Below, in pieces: positions 45,741 to 57,600 of a stretch of 64,000 nt of DNA. The position numbers and the translations under genes were made by a program. The notes under the pieces were generated by a model that did no database searches, was not told the origin of the DNA, and saw only the letters and a program-made list of their open reading frames with translations. The stretch's first letter is position 1, and each line of letters starts with the position of its first letter. The stretch comes from Welwitschia mirabilis (Eukaryota; Gnetophyta; Gnetopsida; Welwitschiales), in NCBI GenBank assembly GCA_051453625.1, contig JBOZIK010000001.1, positions 151,338,348 through 151,402,347 on the forward strand, read 5' to 3'.

Positions 45741-47540
45741 AAATTAAATTATTTCGATTTTTTTAATTTAAGGAAAGAGGGATAGGATGGATTCAAATAG
45801 AGTAAATTAAAAACTAAGAGTTATGCATTTCAATTAATTAAAGTATTTTGATTTACATTTTAAGATATTATCACATTACTATAAACTAGATGGAATAATG
45901 TGTACATAATCTTACTGGTGATTTCATAAAAGAACCCTAATTGATACCAACTAAATGTAGGTATCTTATTAATTTAAATACAATCTTAAGTTTAAACATT
46001 TTCATTATACATAATAAGAAAATAATTATCATTCAAGCAATGTTGGTAACAAATCAAGAATTTTATCACTATCTAGTGATAAAGCAAATGAGCTTGGATT
46101 ATGATATTAAGGTCTAAATAGCCACTTTGCTACAATATTCTTACTATGTGTAGAGTTACAAAGTCACAAATAAATAACAAGAGATTATAAATATAGCTTT
46201 AGATAAATACAAATATGTAAATAGATTTCTTGAATATCCTAACTACGAAGTAATTTAGAAGGATTAACTAAATGATATGTATGCAGAAGGTGGTAAATAC
46301 TTTAAGGAATAAGATAAATATTAGTCATGTAGATTTGATTGTATCAAGGAATGCATGCCTATGTGTATGAGCTTTAAATCCATAGGAACTTTTAGAATAA
46401 ACTCACTAACAAATATTTTTGCAAAAGAAAATTCAAGACATAATCACCTTGGAAAATCAAAGAATAACTATTAATATTGTATTACATGATTATAAATTTT
46501 GGTATCTCAATCAGCATAAATGCACATCTAGTTAAACTAAGTAAAGCATGAAAAACAAGAAACTACAAAAGAAAAATAGGAAGGTAAGTTACAAGAAAAA
46601 CATGCTTATCCTAATTCAACTATCTCTAAAAAAAGACAAAAGAGATCTATAAGTAAGAGGATGCTTGAAGGCCTACTTTAGTGATTTCAAATGTTTAAGA
46701 ATAATGCCTTTTAGAATATTCCATGTAGAAAATGAATCTAAATCATGCTAGCAATTCAACAGAGCTAAAACCTATATATTATTTAATCTGTGAAAGAGTT
46801 TGTACCTAATTAAGAGTGCTCAAAAATGAATTCAAGAATAAGTTTTTAATTTCACTAAACATTAGTATCCAAATTTAGATGAAAACATGGCTTAAAGGGT
46901 TATCAAAACTGAGTTTGATGAATTTAAAAGCTCTTTAGACCTATGTTTACATTTAACAAGGATGATTTAACTGCTAAAGTTTTTAAAATCTTCCTATTTT
47001 ATATTAGTTAGATGATTAGAATACAAAGTATGCAGACAGACATCAAAAAAATTTATTACCCAATGTGAATCAACAAATATAAAAAAAAGTTTGAAACTCT
47101 TAGCTCACACACTCTGGTTTCACTCTGTAGCTTATTCAACAAAAATAGAATGAGAATGGAATATAACATATACAATATAAAGTTATAACTTTATCCTAGA
47201 ACATCTTTTAATATTTTAACCAATTATTTTATAAGTAATAATAAGTGTTTCATTTTATTTTTACCTTTAAATCAGGGAATCCTTACATTTTATAAGTTAA
47301 CATGAGTATATTTATAAGCTTGAATCTTATGAAAGTTAAATAACTTTATTTAAAAATTGAAGAATTTATAAAATCGAAGAAGATGCTATAATAAAATGGA
47401 AAAAAATGATATCCATAGTTAGACAATGAAAGAAGTGAAAATTTAACTAAATTATACTTTAAAAGATTAACCAATTATAATTTCTAATTTAAAGAAATTT
47501 ATTTTCAAAGGAAGAGAAATTTAACATTTTAAAATGCAAT
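45741..47540. other. Unclassified interior of T, right part
   Basis: No PPR sequence continues after about 45740 and no chromoviral RT or integrase motif was found by eye on either strand. AT-rich, with scattered short open stretches only. Confidence 0.4.
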
Positions 47541-47648
47541 AGTTAGGATAGATAGAATCTGAAGTTACTTGGAAATAAGAAATAGATGTAAAGAACTAAG
47601 ATTTCTTATTTAAGTTTCAAGGACTAAAATTTTCAAGGGATGAAGTAA
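47541..47648 (+). pseudogene. Chromovirus pol C-terminal tail and polypurine tract (T)
   Basis: The plus strand reads ESEVTWK, a stop, then EIDVKN and DFLFKFQGLKFSRDEVM. The conserved chromovirus ending runs ATWExExxMxxxYPxLF...FRGRNFSRG. AAGGGATGAAGTAA (from about 47635) corresponds to the AAGGGGGGAAGAA-type polypurine tract and runs into the LTR start TGTGATTTC at 47649. Confidence 0.65.
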
Positions 47649-49696
47649 TGTGATTTCTAAATTTTCATAGGTTTAAAGATTTAGCTTAAACATTTAATTA
47701 ACATAAATTGTATTTTTAGAGGATCCACAAGATAATTTAATTATTATACTTATTTTTCTTATCATTAAGTTATAAATATATTGTTAAAAATTTGTATTAC
47801 AATTATTATTTTAAGTCCTTCCATTTTGTAATAGCCATAATATTATTCTTGTTACATACTTAGTAATCTTTTAATGGTTAAATTAATGACTATATTAGTA
47901 GCTATGATAGTGGCTAAAGTAGTGGTTAANNNNNNNNNNNNNNNNNNNNNNNNNNNNNNNNNNNNNNNNNNNNNNNNNNNNNNNNNNNNNNNNNNNNNNN
48001 NNNNNNNNNNNNNNNNNNNNNNNNNNNNNAGATATAATTATATTGTGCAAAATTTATGCTATAATTATTTTGTATTAGCTATAATATTATTTTATTGTAA
48101 ATCCTTAGTAACTTAATTATGATCTTTAGTGGCTAAATTAGTGGTTGCATTAATATTATTTTCCTTTATAAATTGTTGCAGTTTTCTTTATTTAACATAG
48201 AAATATATTTATGAAATAGCTTATTTTTATTCTTTATTTTAGTAAATTAATTAATAATTATTATGATTTAATGTTATGCATCTAGTGGCATGACAAGGTA
48301 ATGATTAGGAATTATGGAATCCTTGCCACTTCCACCACCTTTACCACCCTATTTTATGATGTTGTCTCCTTATTCTCTTGTGTATTTTCACATCCTACTT
48401 CCTTTCTTATAAATAAGACATTCTTATCCTCTCATTTCATACCTAGAGAAAGCCTTTACTATCAAATTTCAGTGACTTTAAGCTTGGAAAACCTTATAGC
48501 TTTGGAATCTTTAGAAGTTCTCAAGTTTTCATCTTAATTTTGGGTATGACTCTGACTTATTTTATTTTTTTATATAGTTCTTAACATATTTATTTTATTG
48601 TATGGTCTTTATTTCTTGCATTTTCATTTTGTCTTGTAATGTCTATGTTGCTTAAAATCTTTATTACTATTTTATAAATTATTGAACTTTGCAAGTTCTA
48701 TTCATAAATCATATGCCATGTGACATAATTGTCTTAGAATTCTTTTGTTACAATCATTACCCATATTGATTTAGGTTTGCAAACATTCATTAACATTTAT
48801 TGATACACTATGGATTATTGAAAATTTACTCTAGAGAGTAAAGGGGGTAAATTATCCCCTATGGATATATAAATCTAGATTACTTTAAATTACCTCCAAA
48901 GAATAAGGGAGTAGATTATCACTTTAGATATGTGAAACTAGATTTCTATAGTTTATATGAAGTCTTGGTTATATCTTGCATTTATTTTTCCTTGAACTCT
49001 TGGATTCTATTAATTATGATACTGGATACTTGAATTTTATTGACTATACAATCTTGAGTGGTGCATTCTTAAATTATTAGAACTTGAATGTTGCAATTTT
49101 GGATCATTAAGACTTGGAATACCATTGTATATTGATTATGAAGCCCAATGTTTGGATTTTTATACTATCATATTCCAGACTTCGATGTGTCTCATGTGCA
49201 TTATTTACTCTCATGTCTTAGCTATATCCTTTGGGTTTTTATCATCTTCTTTTCCACACTTCATTGCCTGGGTCATACTGAGGATTGTGACTATTTCACA
49301 CTTCTCATAACATATTATTTATGCATGTTGAAAGAATTCTAAGCATTGAAAGAGACATTTTTATTTTTGTTATCTTAAGAGAATTTTATCACTTATACCT
49401 TATACAGTTATAGTTGTAACCTATGAAAGTATATCATTATTATAAATTTTCTATGAATGTTATTAAGCATTATAACTTCCATATTAGCATATGAAACTAT
49501 TTTAAATTAACTTATTTTATCATCATGCTATTATCATTATTGTAATTATCTTTTTATAATTTCATTCTAGTAATAAATCGATAATTTTATTTTAAGCACG
49601 ATAAATTTTTAATTAGTGCACAATTATGATCATAAATGTTTAAGAAGTCACATTAAGTAACATTCATATTTTTTGATTAAAACTTAGGACATTATA
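47649..49696 (+). repeat. Chromovirus 3' LTR (element T)
   Basis: About 2.05 kb including a 100-N gap; homologous throughout to 29972-31938. TATA box at 48408-48415 in the matching place. The end reads GGACATTATA against GGATGTTACA in the partner. No PBS follows; instead the G3 spacer resumes, as expected for a right-hand LTR. Confidence 0.85.
47930..48029. other. Assembly gap (100 N) within the T 3' LTR
   Basis: The sequence on each side is related (an ATATTATT...TTAGTAA(C/T)...GGCTAAATTA(G/A)T pattern before and after), so the gap sits in a local tandem duplication. Confidence 0.99.
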
Positions 49697-50540
49697 TTAT
49701 CCTAAATCCTAACCTAATAAATCCTTCTGGTATAAATCATAAAATTACATAATTAATAATGGATGATATAATGTATTGACTCTATAAAGTAGCACTTGAT
49801 AAGGTAGTGATTAAGATGATGTTAGAGATCTAATACACTCACCAATGAATGATAAGATTATAATCTACTTAAAAATAAACCCATTCACTCACACTCCAAA
49901 ACACACCTGAACCCTCAAAAGTGAAATGATCATGTGGGAATACTAAGAGTCTAGAAAATAAATAATGCCTATGATGACACCAGGAACACCATTAATCCTA
50001 TAGCTTTAAAGTATTTATTATTCTTTTTCATGATGAGTAATGTGTAATCATAGTCAAAAAAGTAAGAACCTACAAAGCATGACTAATTAATCCCCTAGTA
50101 GAGTTCCCATAGTTACCAATACTACCAAAGGTTCCTTTTAAGAAACTTTACCCTAGTATGGCAGGATATCATGGTGATCATGTATTTAACATGGATAGAA
50201 TAAATCATGATCATTATTATTTTCTCTCTTTACTTTTCTTTCCTTTTTTCTTTTTTTTTTTTAAATAAATCCCACATAACCACATACACTCAAAGATGAA
50301 GGTAAAGAAATGAGATGAAAAATAAGAAAAAATACACACAATGATCAAGACCCCATACCATTGAGAAAGAACATACGAATTAAGGCATCTTTCTTTAAAA
50401 TAAAGCTCATAAATATATGAATGTATTAATACTAAGTAAATTCAATCTTATTACTTTAAAATATCCATGTAATAATTACTAATCATAGTAACTCTATAAA
50501 GCAAAACATAATTCAAGTTAAAGATGATGAAGTGATAGAA
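49697..50540 (-). other. 3' region of G3, right part of the interrupted site
   Basis: It resumes as TTATCCTAAATCCTAACC, equivalent to G4 60084-60101, then aligns with 60100-60880. It contains the pyrimidine tract 50221-50262, which is purine on the element's coding strand, flanked by the conserved ATCATGGTGATCATGT block. Confidence 0.8.
50221..50262 (+). repeat. Pyrimidine tract (internal purine tract of G3)
   Basis: TTTCTCTCTTTACTTTTCTT followed by a T-rich run. Positional equivalent of the tracts at 1688, 20146, 35032 and 60616, but not expanded to a pure dinucleotide repeat. Confidence 0.85.
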
Positions 50541-53500
50541 TAATGTCTACTAAAGGAGTTGGCTATGAAAGAATTCAGATTATGATAGGGTGAAAGTCCT
50601 CCTCATTAAGAGGAACCTTTAAGACAAGGGCTTTTATTATGTTTAAGATTACATCAGTAGGTTTTTCATATTTTTTTAACCTTTGTCCATTTACTTTCTG
50701 AATCTCTCTCATTTCAAATAAAAATTATTAAATAAGACATTAGAATATATTTTTTCTATAAAATAAGGACCTAAACATATAGAGATCAGTTTGTTATGTA
50801 AATATGTAGTTACATGTTATATAGAAGTACAATTTGACATGGCTCAAACTATTTGTGAGTTAATTTTTTATCATGTTTGAACTTAGCTTACGCTTTAAGA
50901 ATGAGTTGATAATGTATGACATGAGTACATTTTTAATCTAAGTGATCAAGTTGGGATAATCTATTTTTTACCTTTTTATCTAAGTCTATAAGATTATGTT
51001 GATATTAAAAATGATAAGAATTATAAAAAAATTAATTAATCAGATAAAAAGTTTTTCATAAACAAGTTTGTAAGGTAAAAAACTAAGAGAATTATGCTAA
51101 GTGGTATAGTAAGTTTAATGAAAATTATTAAGATTATAATTCCAATATTTTTTATTCATAAAGATGTATTTTTTAAGCATTTTTCTAATTTCTCTATTTG
51201 CATTTTTAGCTTTACCATTATATTAAGGATGATAAGCATAATAAACTATATTTTCAATTCCTATGGATAAAATAAGTCACCTAAAAAGATAATTTATTCA
51301 ATGGATTTCTCAATCACTAATGATAAGTCTAAAAAATAAAAATATTAAAAAATATAAGTTAGAATAAAATTTGTAATAGTTTAGGTATCATTTGTAATAG
51401 TAAGAATAGCTTCAAACCATTTGGGGACATAATCTATAGCACTAAAATGTAGTTTTGTCATAATAACATGATTTAATAGGACCTATAAAGTTATTTTCCC
51501 AATAGTCAAAAGGTTCACATTTTGAAATAGGTTTTAGGATTATATCTTAAGAATGAGTGAGACTACCATAACACTGAGAAGCATTACACCTTCTATCAAA
51601 ATCAAAAAAGTTTTTAAAAAGAGTCGGTTAATAGAAACTAGAGTGAAGGATTTTCATTACAATTTTATATCCATTAAAGTGTCCTCCACATACTCCATCA
51701 TAGCAAAGATTAATAATGTTTATTTATTTTCATTCAAACATATATTAGTGCAAGAGTTAGTATTTTCATCTACAATTAAGACGAGGCACATGCCACTTAT
51801 AATAACCTACCTTATAGAGAAATAATTCCTTTAATTATGACTCCAATGTTGAGGTGTTTTTATGATAATTAGATAATTCACTATGTTAGCTTACCAAGGA
51901 GGAGGATGAGTAGAAGAGATGGGAAAATTTGTTTGATTACAAAAAGTTATTCATCAAAAAAAAAATTATTAATCAAAATATCATCAAAATAAAAAGAAAG
52001 ATGAGATAAATAATTTACTATACTATTATGTTTTCTAGCTTTATCAATAATGGTAAGATTAAATTATTGTATGAAAAGGATCTATCTAATGAGTCTATCA
52101 CTAGAATGTTTCTTGATCATAANNNNNNNNNNTACATGATTTATGTAAATATTAGTATAAATGCCTAAAACATAGTATCTAAGATTATCAAGGCAAAATA
52201 TTATGACTAACATTTCTTTTTTAGTAGTAATGTAATTCGATTCAGCTTTTAATAAAGTGTTGTTATGGTAAGATATGACTTTAAAATATTTTTCATATTT
52301 TTGTGCAAGAACCCCACCAATAGTAATATTTTTAATATTGCATATTAATTAAAAATATTTATTCCAATCAGGTCTTGTTACAATAAGTTCAGAAGATATT
52401 TTATCTTTAAGAGTTTTAAAAGAAAGTTAACATGAGTCATTCTAATAGAATTTAGATTTTTTTTGTTTTAAGTAAAAAGTAAAGGGATTTATAAATTTTA
52501 GAATAATCTTGAACAAAATAGTAATAGAAACCATAATGAACAAGAAAAGATCAAACCTATTTAACATTCTTTAGAGGGTTAAAGTTTTTAATAATACTTA
52601 TGTTTATAGGACCCATCTTAATTTTCTTACTAGAAATATGGTAATCTAAGATAATTTCATTATCAGTAAGAAATAGAATCTTTTCCTAACTCAAGTGTAG
52701 GCCACTTTCTATCATTTATCTAAGACTTTTTCTAACCTTTCTATGAATTATACAGAAGTTTTATGAAAGATTGAAAATTTATCCATAAAAAATCCAATTA
52801 AATCCTCTATCATGTTAGAAAAGATACCCATCATTGCATGTTAGAACATTCTAGGGGTGTTACAAAGTCTAAAAGGTATGCATCTAAAGTTAAAGGTTTC
52901 AAAAAATGAAGTGAAAGTGATTTTACATTGGTCCTTACTATGAATGCAAATTTGATTATAGCTACTATATCCATTTAAAAAAAAAGTAAAAGGCATGTCC
53001 TTAGATTTTATCAAGAATTTAATCTAAAGAGAATAAAGGTTAATGATATTTCTATGTAACTTTATTAAGTTTTTTAATATTAATTTACATTATTCATTTC
53101 CCATCTTGCTTAGGAACTATCATTAAAGGATAAATCCACTCACTATCAAATATCACATAAAGAATTCTAACATTCATGTATTTAGTAATTTTATCTTTAA
53201 CAACTTATTTAAGAGATGAATTAATTATTTATTAAGGTTACCTAATTAGTTTAACACCATTTCTAAGGTATATTTTATATTAAACTACAGAATGAAAAAT
53301 GGCTATTAAAAATTTATGAGTCTAAGCAAAATTATTTGTCTTAGAAAGGAAAAAGTAAGATTAAAATTTGCTTCTTGTTGAGGGATGAGGTGTTCACTTA
53401 CCACTGAAGGTTTCTTTAGATTATTGTTGAGAAAGATATATTTCAAACCTTTAAGTAATTATTTTATTTCTAAGTTCCAATTTTTAGATTGTATTACTAA

Positions 53501-54300
53501 TTTCTAAAAGTTAATTATTATCTTATATCATTGTCTAGGTGATAAAGGTGGATGACCCCCATCATCATATAGATTCTTAGTTGTTGTTAGATGTTAGACT
53601 TCTTCCTCAATTATAGTTCTATTTCCTCACTCTCCTAATCAAAATTATCAGTTCCAACATATTTATAATTGATTTTATTAAGGCTGTAAGATTTTAAACT
53701 ATCTACCTTAATTAAGTAATCATATAAAGTAGGCTCATGAAACATTAACCATCTCTCTTCAAGTGGGTAATGTTGTAATAGTAAAGTTAGTTTGAATTCT
53801 TTGTTTAAATTCCATTCATCTCCCATATCATTTTTAGTAGAATCAAACACTCTAATGGTAAATTTCAGAATTTTAAATATGACATTCCATGATTCCAATT
53901 TATGTGTCTATGATGAAGTAGGTATTTTTACAAAATTCTCTTTCTAAAAGTAGTGGGTAACATTCATTATGTTCAACTTTAATAACAATCATATCTATAG
54001 GATAAAAGATTATTCTATTTAAATAACAAAGTAATTTATTACTCCTAATGGTTTTTAACTAAAGTGTTATCTAATTATAAGATGATACATATAGTTTTAA
54101 TTCTATTTTTTAAATTAATTCTTTTACAAATAGGAAGAGGCATGATATTAACACTTGATCCTATATTAATTAAGGATATGCTAATTCTTTTATTTTCCTC
54201 TAAGATGATACTAATTGTTTCTACTCTAGGATCCTTATATTTTTGCATGACTAAGTTGGATATAAATTGTGTAAGGAATGCTTTACAAGGTATGGTTCAT
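50541..54300 (-). pseudogene. Gypsy pol of G3: protease, RT, RNase H, integrase
   Basis: On the minus strand the protease lies at about 54290-53930: SLINIGSSVNIMPLPICKRI, where the family has LCDLGASINLMPxS, so the catalytic Asp reads Asn or is displaced; then IIFYPIDMIVIKVE and PLLLEREFCKNT. An 87-residue open stretch of unknown role follows (53898-53638). RT runs about 53300-52700: SEWISPLMIVPKQDGK, then the FxDGY region. The integrase core, about 51800-51100, contains YHP, a stop, YNGKAKNANREIRKML. The C-terminal tail extends to 50541. A 10-N gap lies in the RNase H part. Protease-RT-RNase H-integrase is the gypsy order, and wording such as LVYEK for LVYGK points to the Athila/Tat clade. 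Confidence 0.88.
52123..52132. other. Assembly gap (10 N)
   Basis: Short N run in the RNase H part of G3 pol. Confidence 0.99.
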
Positions 54301-55143
54301 TTTTTTTCTTTCTAACTAGGTCTTTCCACAACTTAGCATACTTGTGATTTTCTTTTAAGAGTTTTTAAAAAGCTAAATTTGTCCTTACATTTTGCATTAA
54401 ATCTTAAATGTTTATCAAAATTAGGATTTGTATTTAACCTATTAAGCTAAGGAGTAAGTATTTTTTTCCTTTATTATCTTGTAAAGAATTTTTCATCAGA
54501 GGATTACCATTTAAATGAGAATAAAGTTCTGTTTTTTTTAATATTTCTACATTATCTTCTTATTATTCATCTTTCTCATTATATTTAGAAGTTAAAACCT
54601 TATAGGTAAGAAGTGTTGTATTATTTTCACTTCTTATTACTACTTTCCAATTTTTCTTAACTTAATAAGGATTTGATAAAGTTTAAGCTACAAGTGATTC
54701 TTGTGGTCTTTGATTTACTAGCATTTTTTATTAAAGCACATTAATCAAATTTTTAATGTTTGTATTGATATTTTCTTAATTCTTCTACTAAATATCTTAA
54801 AGGACCATTCATATTTTGTTTAAAATTTCAAGTAATTTCATAAAAGTTAGAGTTATTTGGTTGGAATTATGAATTGCTTGATTGAAAATTTGAAATTTGA
54901 AATCTATTTTCAAAAGGTTGAAAATTTAAATAACTTATTTAAAAGATAAAGGACTTATTTAAAAATTTAAGGTTTTAAATTTGTCTTCAGAAGGTTAAAA
55001 GTTTGATTGTCCACTCATTATTTGTTGATATTGAGCTTGATCTCTAAACTATAAAGGCTTTTGATTAAATGCATACACTATGTCATATATTCTCTTCTTA
55101 TATGTTGGCAATAAAGAACATTCTATTGTTACATGATAGTTAT
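54301..55143 (-). pseudogene. Gypsy gag C-terminal tail of G3
   Basis: The minus strand begins right at the LTR end with CSLLPTYKKRIYDIVYAFNQ, then FRDQAQYQQIMSGQSNF and PSEDKFKTLNF. A Phe/Asn/Gln-rich region follows (about 54950-54800), and LVNQRPQESLVA near 54690. Athila Gag has a Cys-containing knuckle remnant, a YDP/NxPG-type linker and a QPRG-like segment in this order before protease. The leader, PBS and Gag core are missing, so the LTR is fused directly to this tail. Confidence 0.6.
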
Positions 55144-56234
55144 TGTTGTGCATATTTATATAATGTTTTTGTCCTAAGTAGAATCCAATTAATTACAAAT
55201 ATAATTAATAAACATAACACACTAATATAGATAGAAGTAAATCGATTGTCATAATCTATTAATGGCCAAAGTAGGAATAAAGAGAGTTTCTTTCCATAAA
55301 GAAATACTTGCATACTAATCTACAGAAATCTACAGAAATAACTTGTAATGCATGAAAGTAAAATATAACACAGTTGTGTAAAGCTAATTTAGGAAAATAA
55401 AATAATAATGCACATAACCTAGACTAATCTAGCACAACCTTGATAAATGTTCACTTCATAATCTATATCACTAAAGAAACTATCACTGAATTAGAAGAAA
55501 CACAAGCTTTCATACATTGAAATTAGAAAAAGAAGGATTTTGTATTATGTAAACCACATACGTGCTATAAAGTATCTACATCTTAATAGAAGAAACACCA
55601 CTAAACACCAAAGAAAACATCTTTCCATAACCATAGGAATGGATCTCCGATCCTTTAACCTCCTATCATGAGAATTTTAGATGCAAATGAAGATAAACAA
55701 GAGTTGAGGATTAGATTACTATTTATTAACTTCAGTACATAACAATACAAATAAAAAGACATAGGTAAATCATAATGTTCATGCAAGGAGAATTAGAAAA
55801 TACATGTGATAGAAGTTAGATGAATGTTTAGTATGGATGTCACAATAGTGTCATCTATCTAGTAATTTGGATGATAGATAAAACAATGCCATCTCATAGT
55901 TTAATCCACATTAGGTACCAGATAGACTATAGTCAATATCGAGTTGGCACTCTATTCTTGGTGATTTGTATAGTTTTCTAGATGATTAGGTAGATGATGG
56001 ACATTGACAATTATCTAATCATTACATTAGTCTCAATGTTTTATGAGAAGTTATCTGAAAAATGTAAAGTATTCAGAATAGCTCAAAATGTTGTAATTCA
56101 ATATGAAGATTACATGTTTTCATCCTTTTCATCTGAGCTCTTCATTATCATGGAAATCAAGCATTTGACTATCTATTATCCTATAAAACCACTCATAATA
56201 CTCTATCAAATATGCATAAGTTGGTAATGCAACA
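55144..56234 (-). repeat. Gypsy LTR shared by G4 (3' end) and G3 (5' end)
   Basis: 1091 bp. The minus strand starts TGTTGCATTACCAACTTATG after the tract AAGTGGAAGGCTA (56247-56235) and ends TATGCACAACA at 55144. It aligns best with 40741-41818. On its upstream side it has the 3' region of G4; on its downstream side the gag tail of G3. Confidence 0.85.
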
Positions 56235-56604
56235 TAGCCTTCCACTTAGCCTTGTTAGTCCTTGACAAAACTAGGTAGTAACCATGTTTGTCAGCTAACT
56301 TTTTTAGTTAATAAAATAGCTAGAATACTTAAGGAAATTATCTTAGAAAGATTTGTAGAAATTACAAGGATACAAACTAGATTTTGAAAAATTAGAAAAA
56401 CTAAATATTTCACCTATTAAAGCTTATCCAGTTGGTCATCTAGATCATCGTCTAGATGATGGAGGTGATGACAGGCTCAAAAAAACATTTTAAAATCTAG
56501 AACCTATGATAAAAAATTTTTTTAAGGTAATCATAGCTCTCACTGAATAAAGTAGTAATGAGTGCACCATGCTAAAATATAATTACTAAAAATTAGATAC
56601 AAAT
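56235..56604 (-). other. 3' untranslated region and polypurine tract of G4
   Basis: It aligns with 40440-40740 of GB. Contains GTCATCTAGATCATCGTCTA / GATGATGGAGG (56435-56463), a double palindrome with a surviving CpG. Confidence 0.75.
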
Positions 56605-57600
56605 NNNNNNNNNNNNNNNNNNNNNNNNNNNNNNNNNNNNNNNNNNNNNNNNNNNNNNNNNNNNNNNNNNNNNNNNNNNNNNNNNNNNNNNNNNNNNNNN
56701 NNNNNNNNNNNNNNNNNNNNNNNNNNNNNNNNNNNNNNNNNNNNNNNNNNNNNNNNNNNNNNNNNNNNNNNNNNNNNNNNNNNNNNNNNNNNNNNNNNNN
56801 NNNNNNNNNNNNNNNNNNNNNNNNNNNNNNNNNNNNNNNNNNNNNNNNNNNNNNNNNNNNNNNNNNNNNNNNNNNNNNNNNNNNNNNNNNNNNNNNNNNN
56901 NNNNNNNNNNNNNNNNNNNNNNNNNNNNNNNNNNNNNNNNNNNNNNNNNNNNNNNNNNNNNNNNNNNNNNNNNNNNNNNNNNNNNNNNNNNNNNNNNNNN
57001 NNNNNNNNNNNNNNNNNNNNNNNNNNNNNNNNNNNNNNNNNNNNNNNNNNNNNNNNNNNNNNNNNNNNNNNNNNNNNNNNNNNNNNNNNNNNNNNNNNNN
57101 NNNNNNNNNNNNNNNNNNNNNNNNNNNNNNNNNNNNNNNNNNNNNNNNNNNNNNNNNNNNNNNNNNNNNNNNNNNNNNNNNNNNNNNNNNNNNNNNNNNN
57201 NNNNNNNNNNNNNNNNNNNNNNNNNNNNNNNNNNNNNNNNNNNNNNNNNNNNNNNNNNNNNNNNNNNNNNNNNNNNNNNNNNNNNNNNNNNNNNNNNNNN
57301 NNNNNNNNNNNNNNNNNNNNNNNNNNNNNNNNNNNNNNNNNNNNNNNNNNNNNNNNNNNNNNNNNNNNNNNNNNNNNNNNNNNNNNNNNNNNNNNNNNNN
57401 NNNNNNNNNNNNNNNNNNNNNNNNNNNNNNNNNNNNNNNNNNNNNNNNNNNNNNNNNNNNNNNNNNNNNNNNNNNNNNNNNNNNNNNNNNNNNNNNNNNN
57501 NNNNNNNNNNNNNNNNNNNNNNNNNNNNNNNNNNNNNNNNNNNNNNNNNNNNNNNNNNNNNNNNNNNNNNNNNNNNNNNNNNNNNNNNNNNNNNNNNNNN
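56605..57600. other. Assembly gap (996 N)
   Basis: Run of N between the 3' ORF and the 3' untranslated region of G4. Confidence 0.99.

Larger units (their letters stand above)
29972..49696 (+). mobile_element. Chromovirus (Tekay/Del-like) element T with internal insertions
   Basis: It is bounded by two homologous LTRs in the same orientation, with a tRNA-Met-type PBS after the left one and a pol tail plus polypurine tract before the right one. The flanking sequences are the two halves of one G3 spacer. Most of the 15.7 kb interior is foreign: GB at 34141-41818 and the RING and PPR gene fragments at 42500-45740. Chromoviral gag, RT and integrase cores are not recognisable. Confidence 0.72.
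25981..56234 (-). mobile_element. Gypsy element G3 (Athila/Tat type), split by chromovirus T
   Basis: On the minus strand: 5' LTR 56234-55144 (shared with G4), gag tail, protease, RT, RNase H and integrase down to about 50541, then the 3' region to 49697. The chromovirus insertion occupies 49696-29972. The same 3' region then resumes at 29971, followed by the 3' ORF (29570-28000), polypurine tract and 3' LTR (27216-25981). Without the insertion G3 would span about 10.5 kb. Confidence 0.75.

Noticed and set aside
51553-51825. 90-codon plus-strand frame
   Set aside because: It overlaps the integrase region of G3, which is coded on the minus strand.
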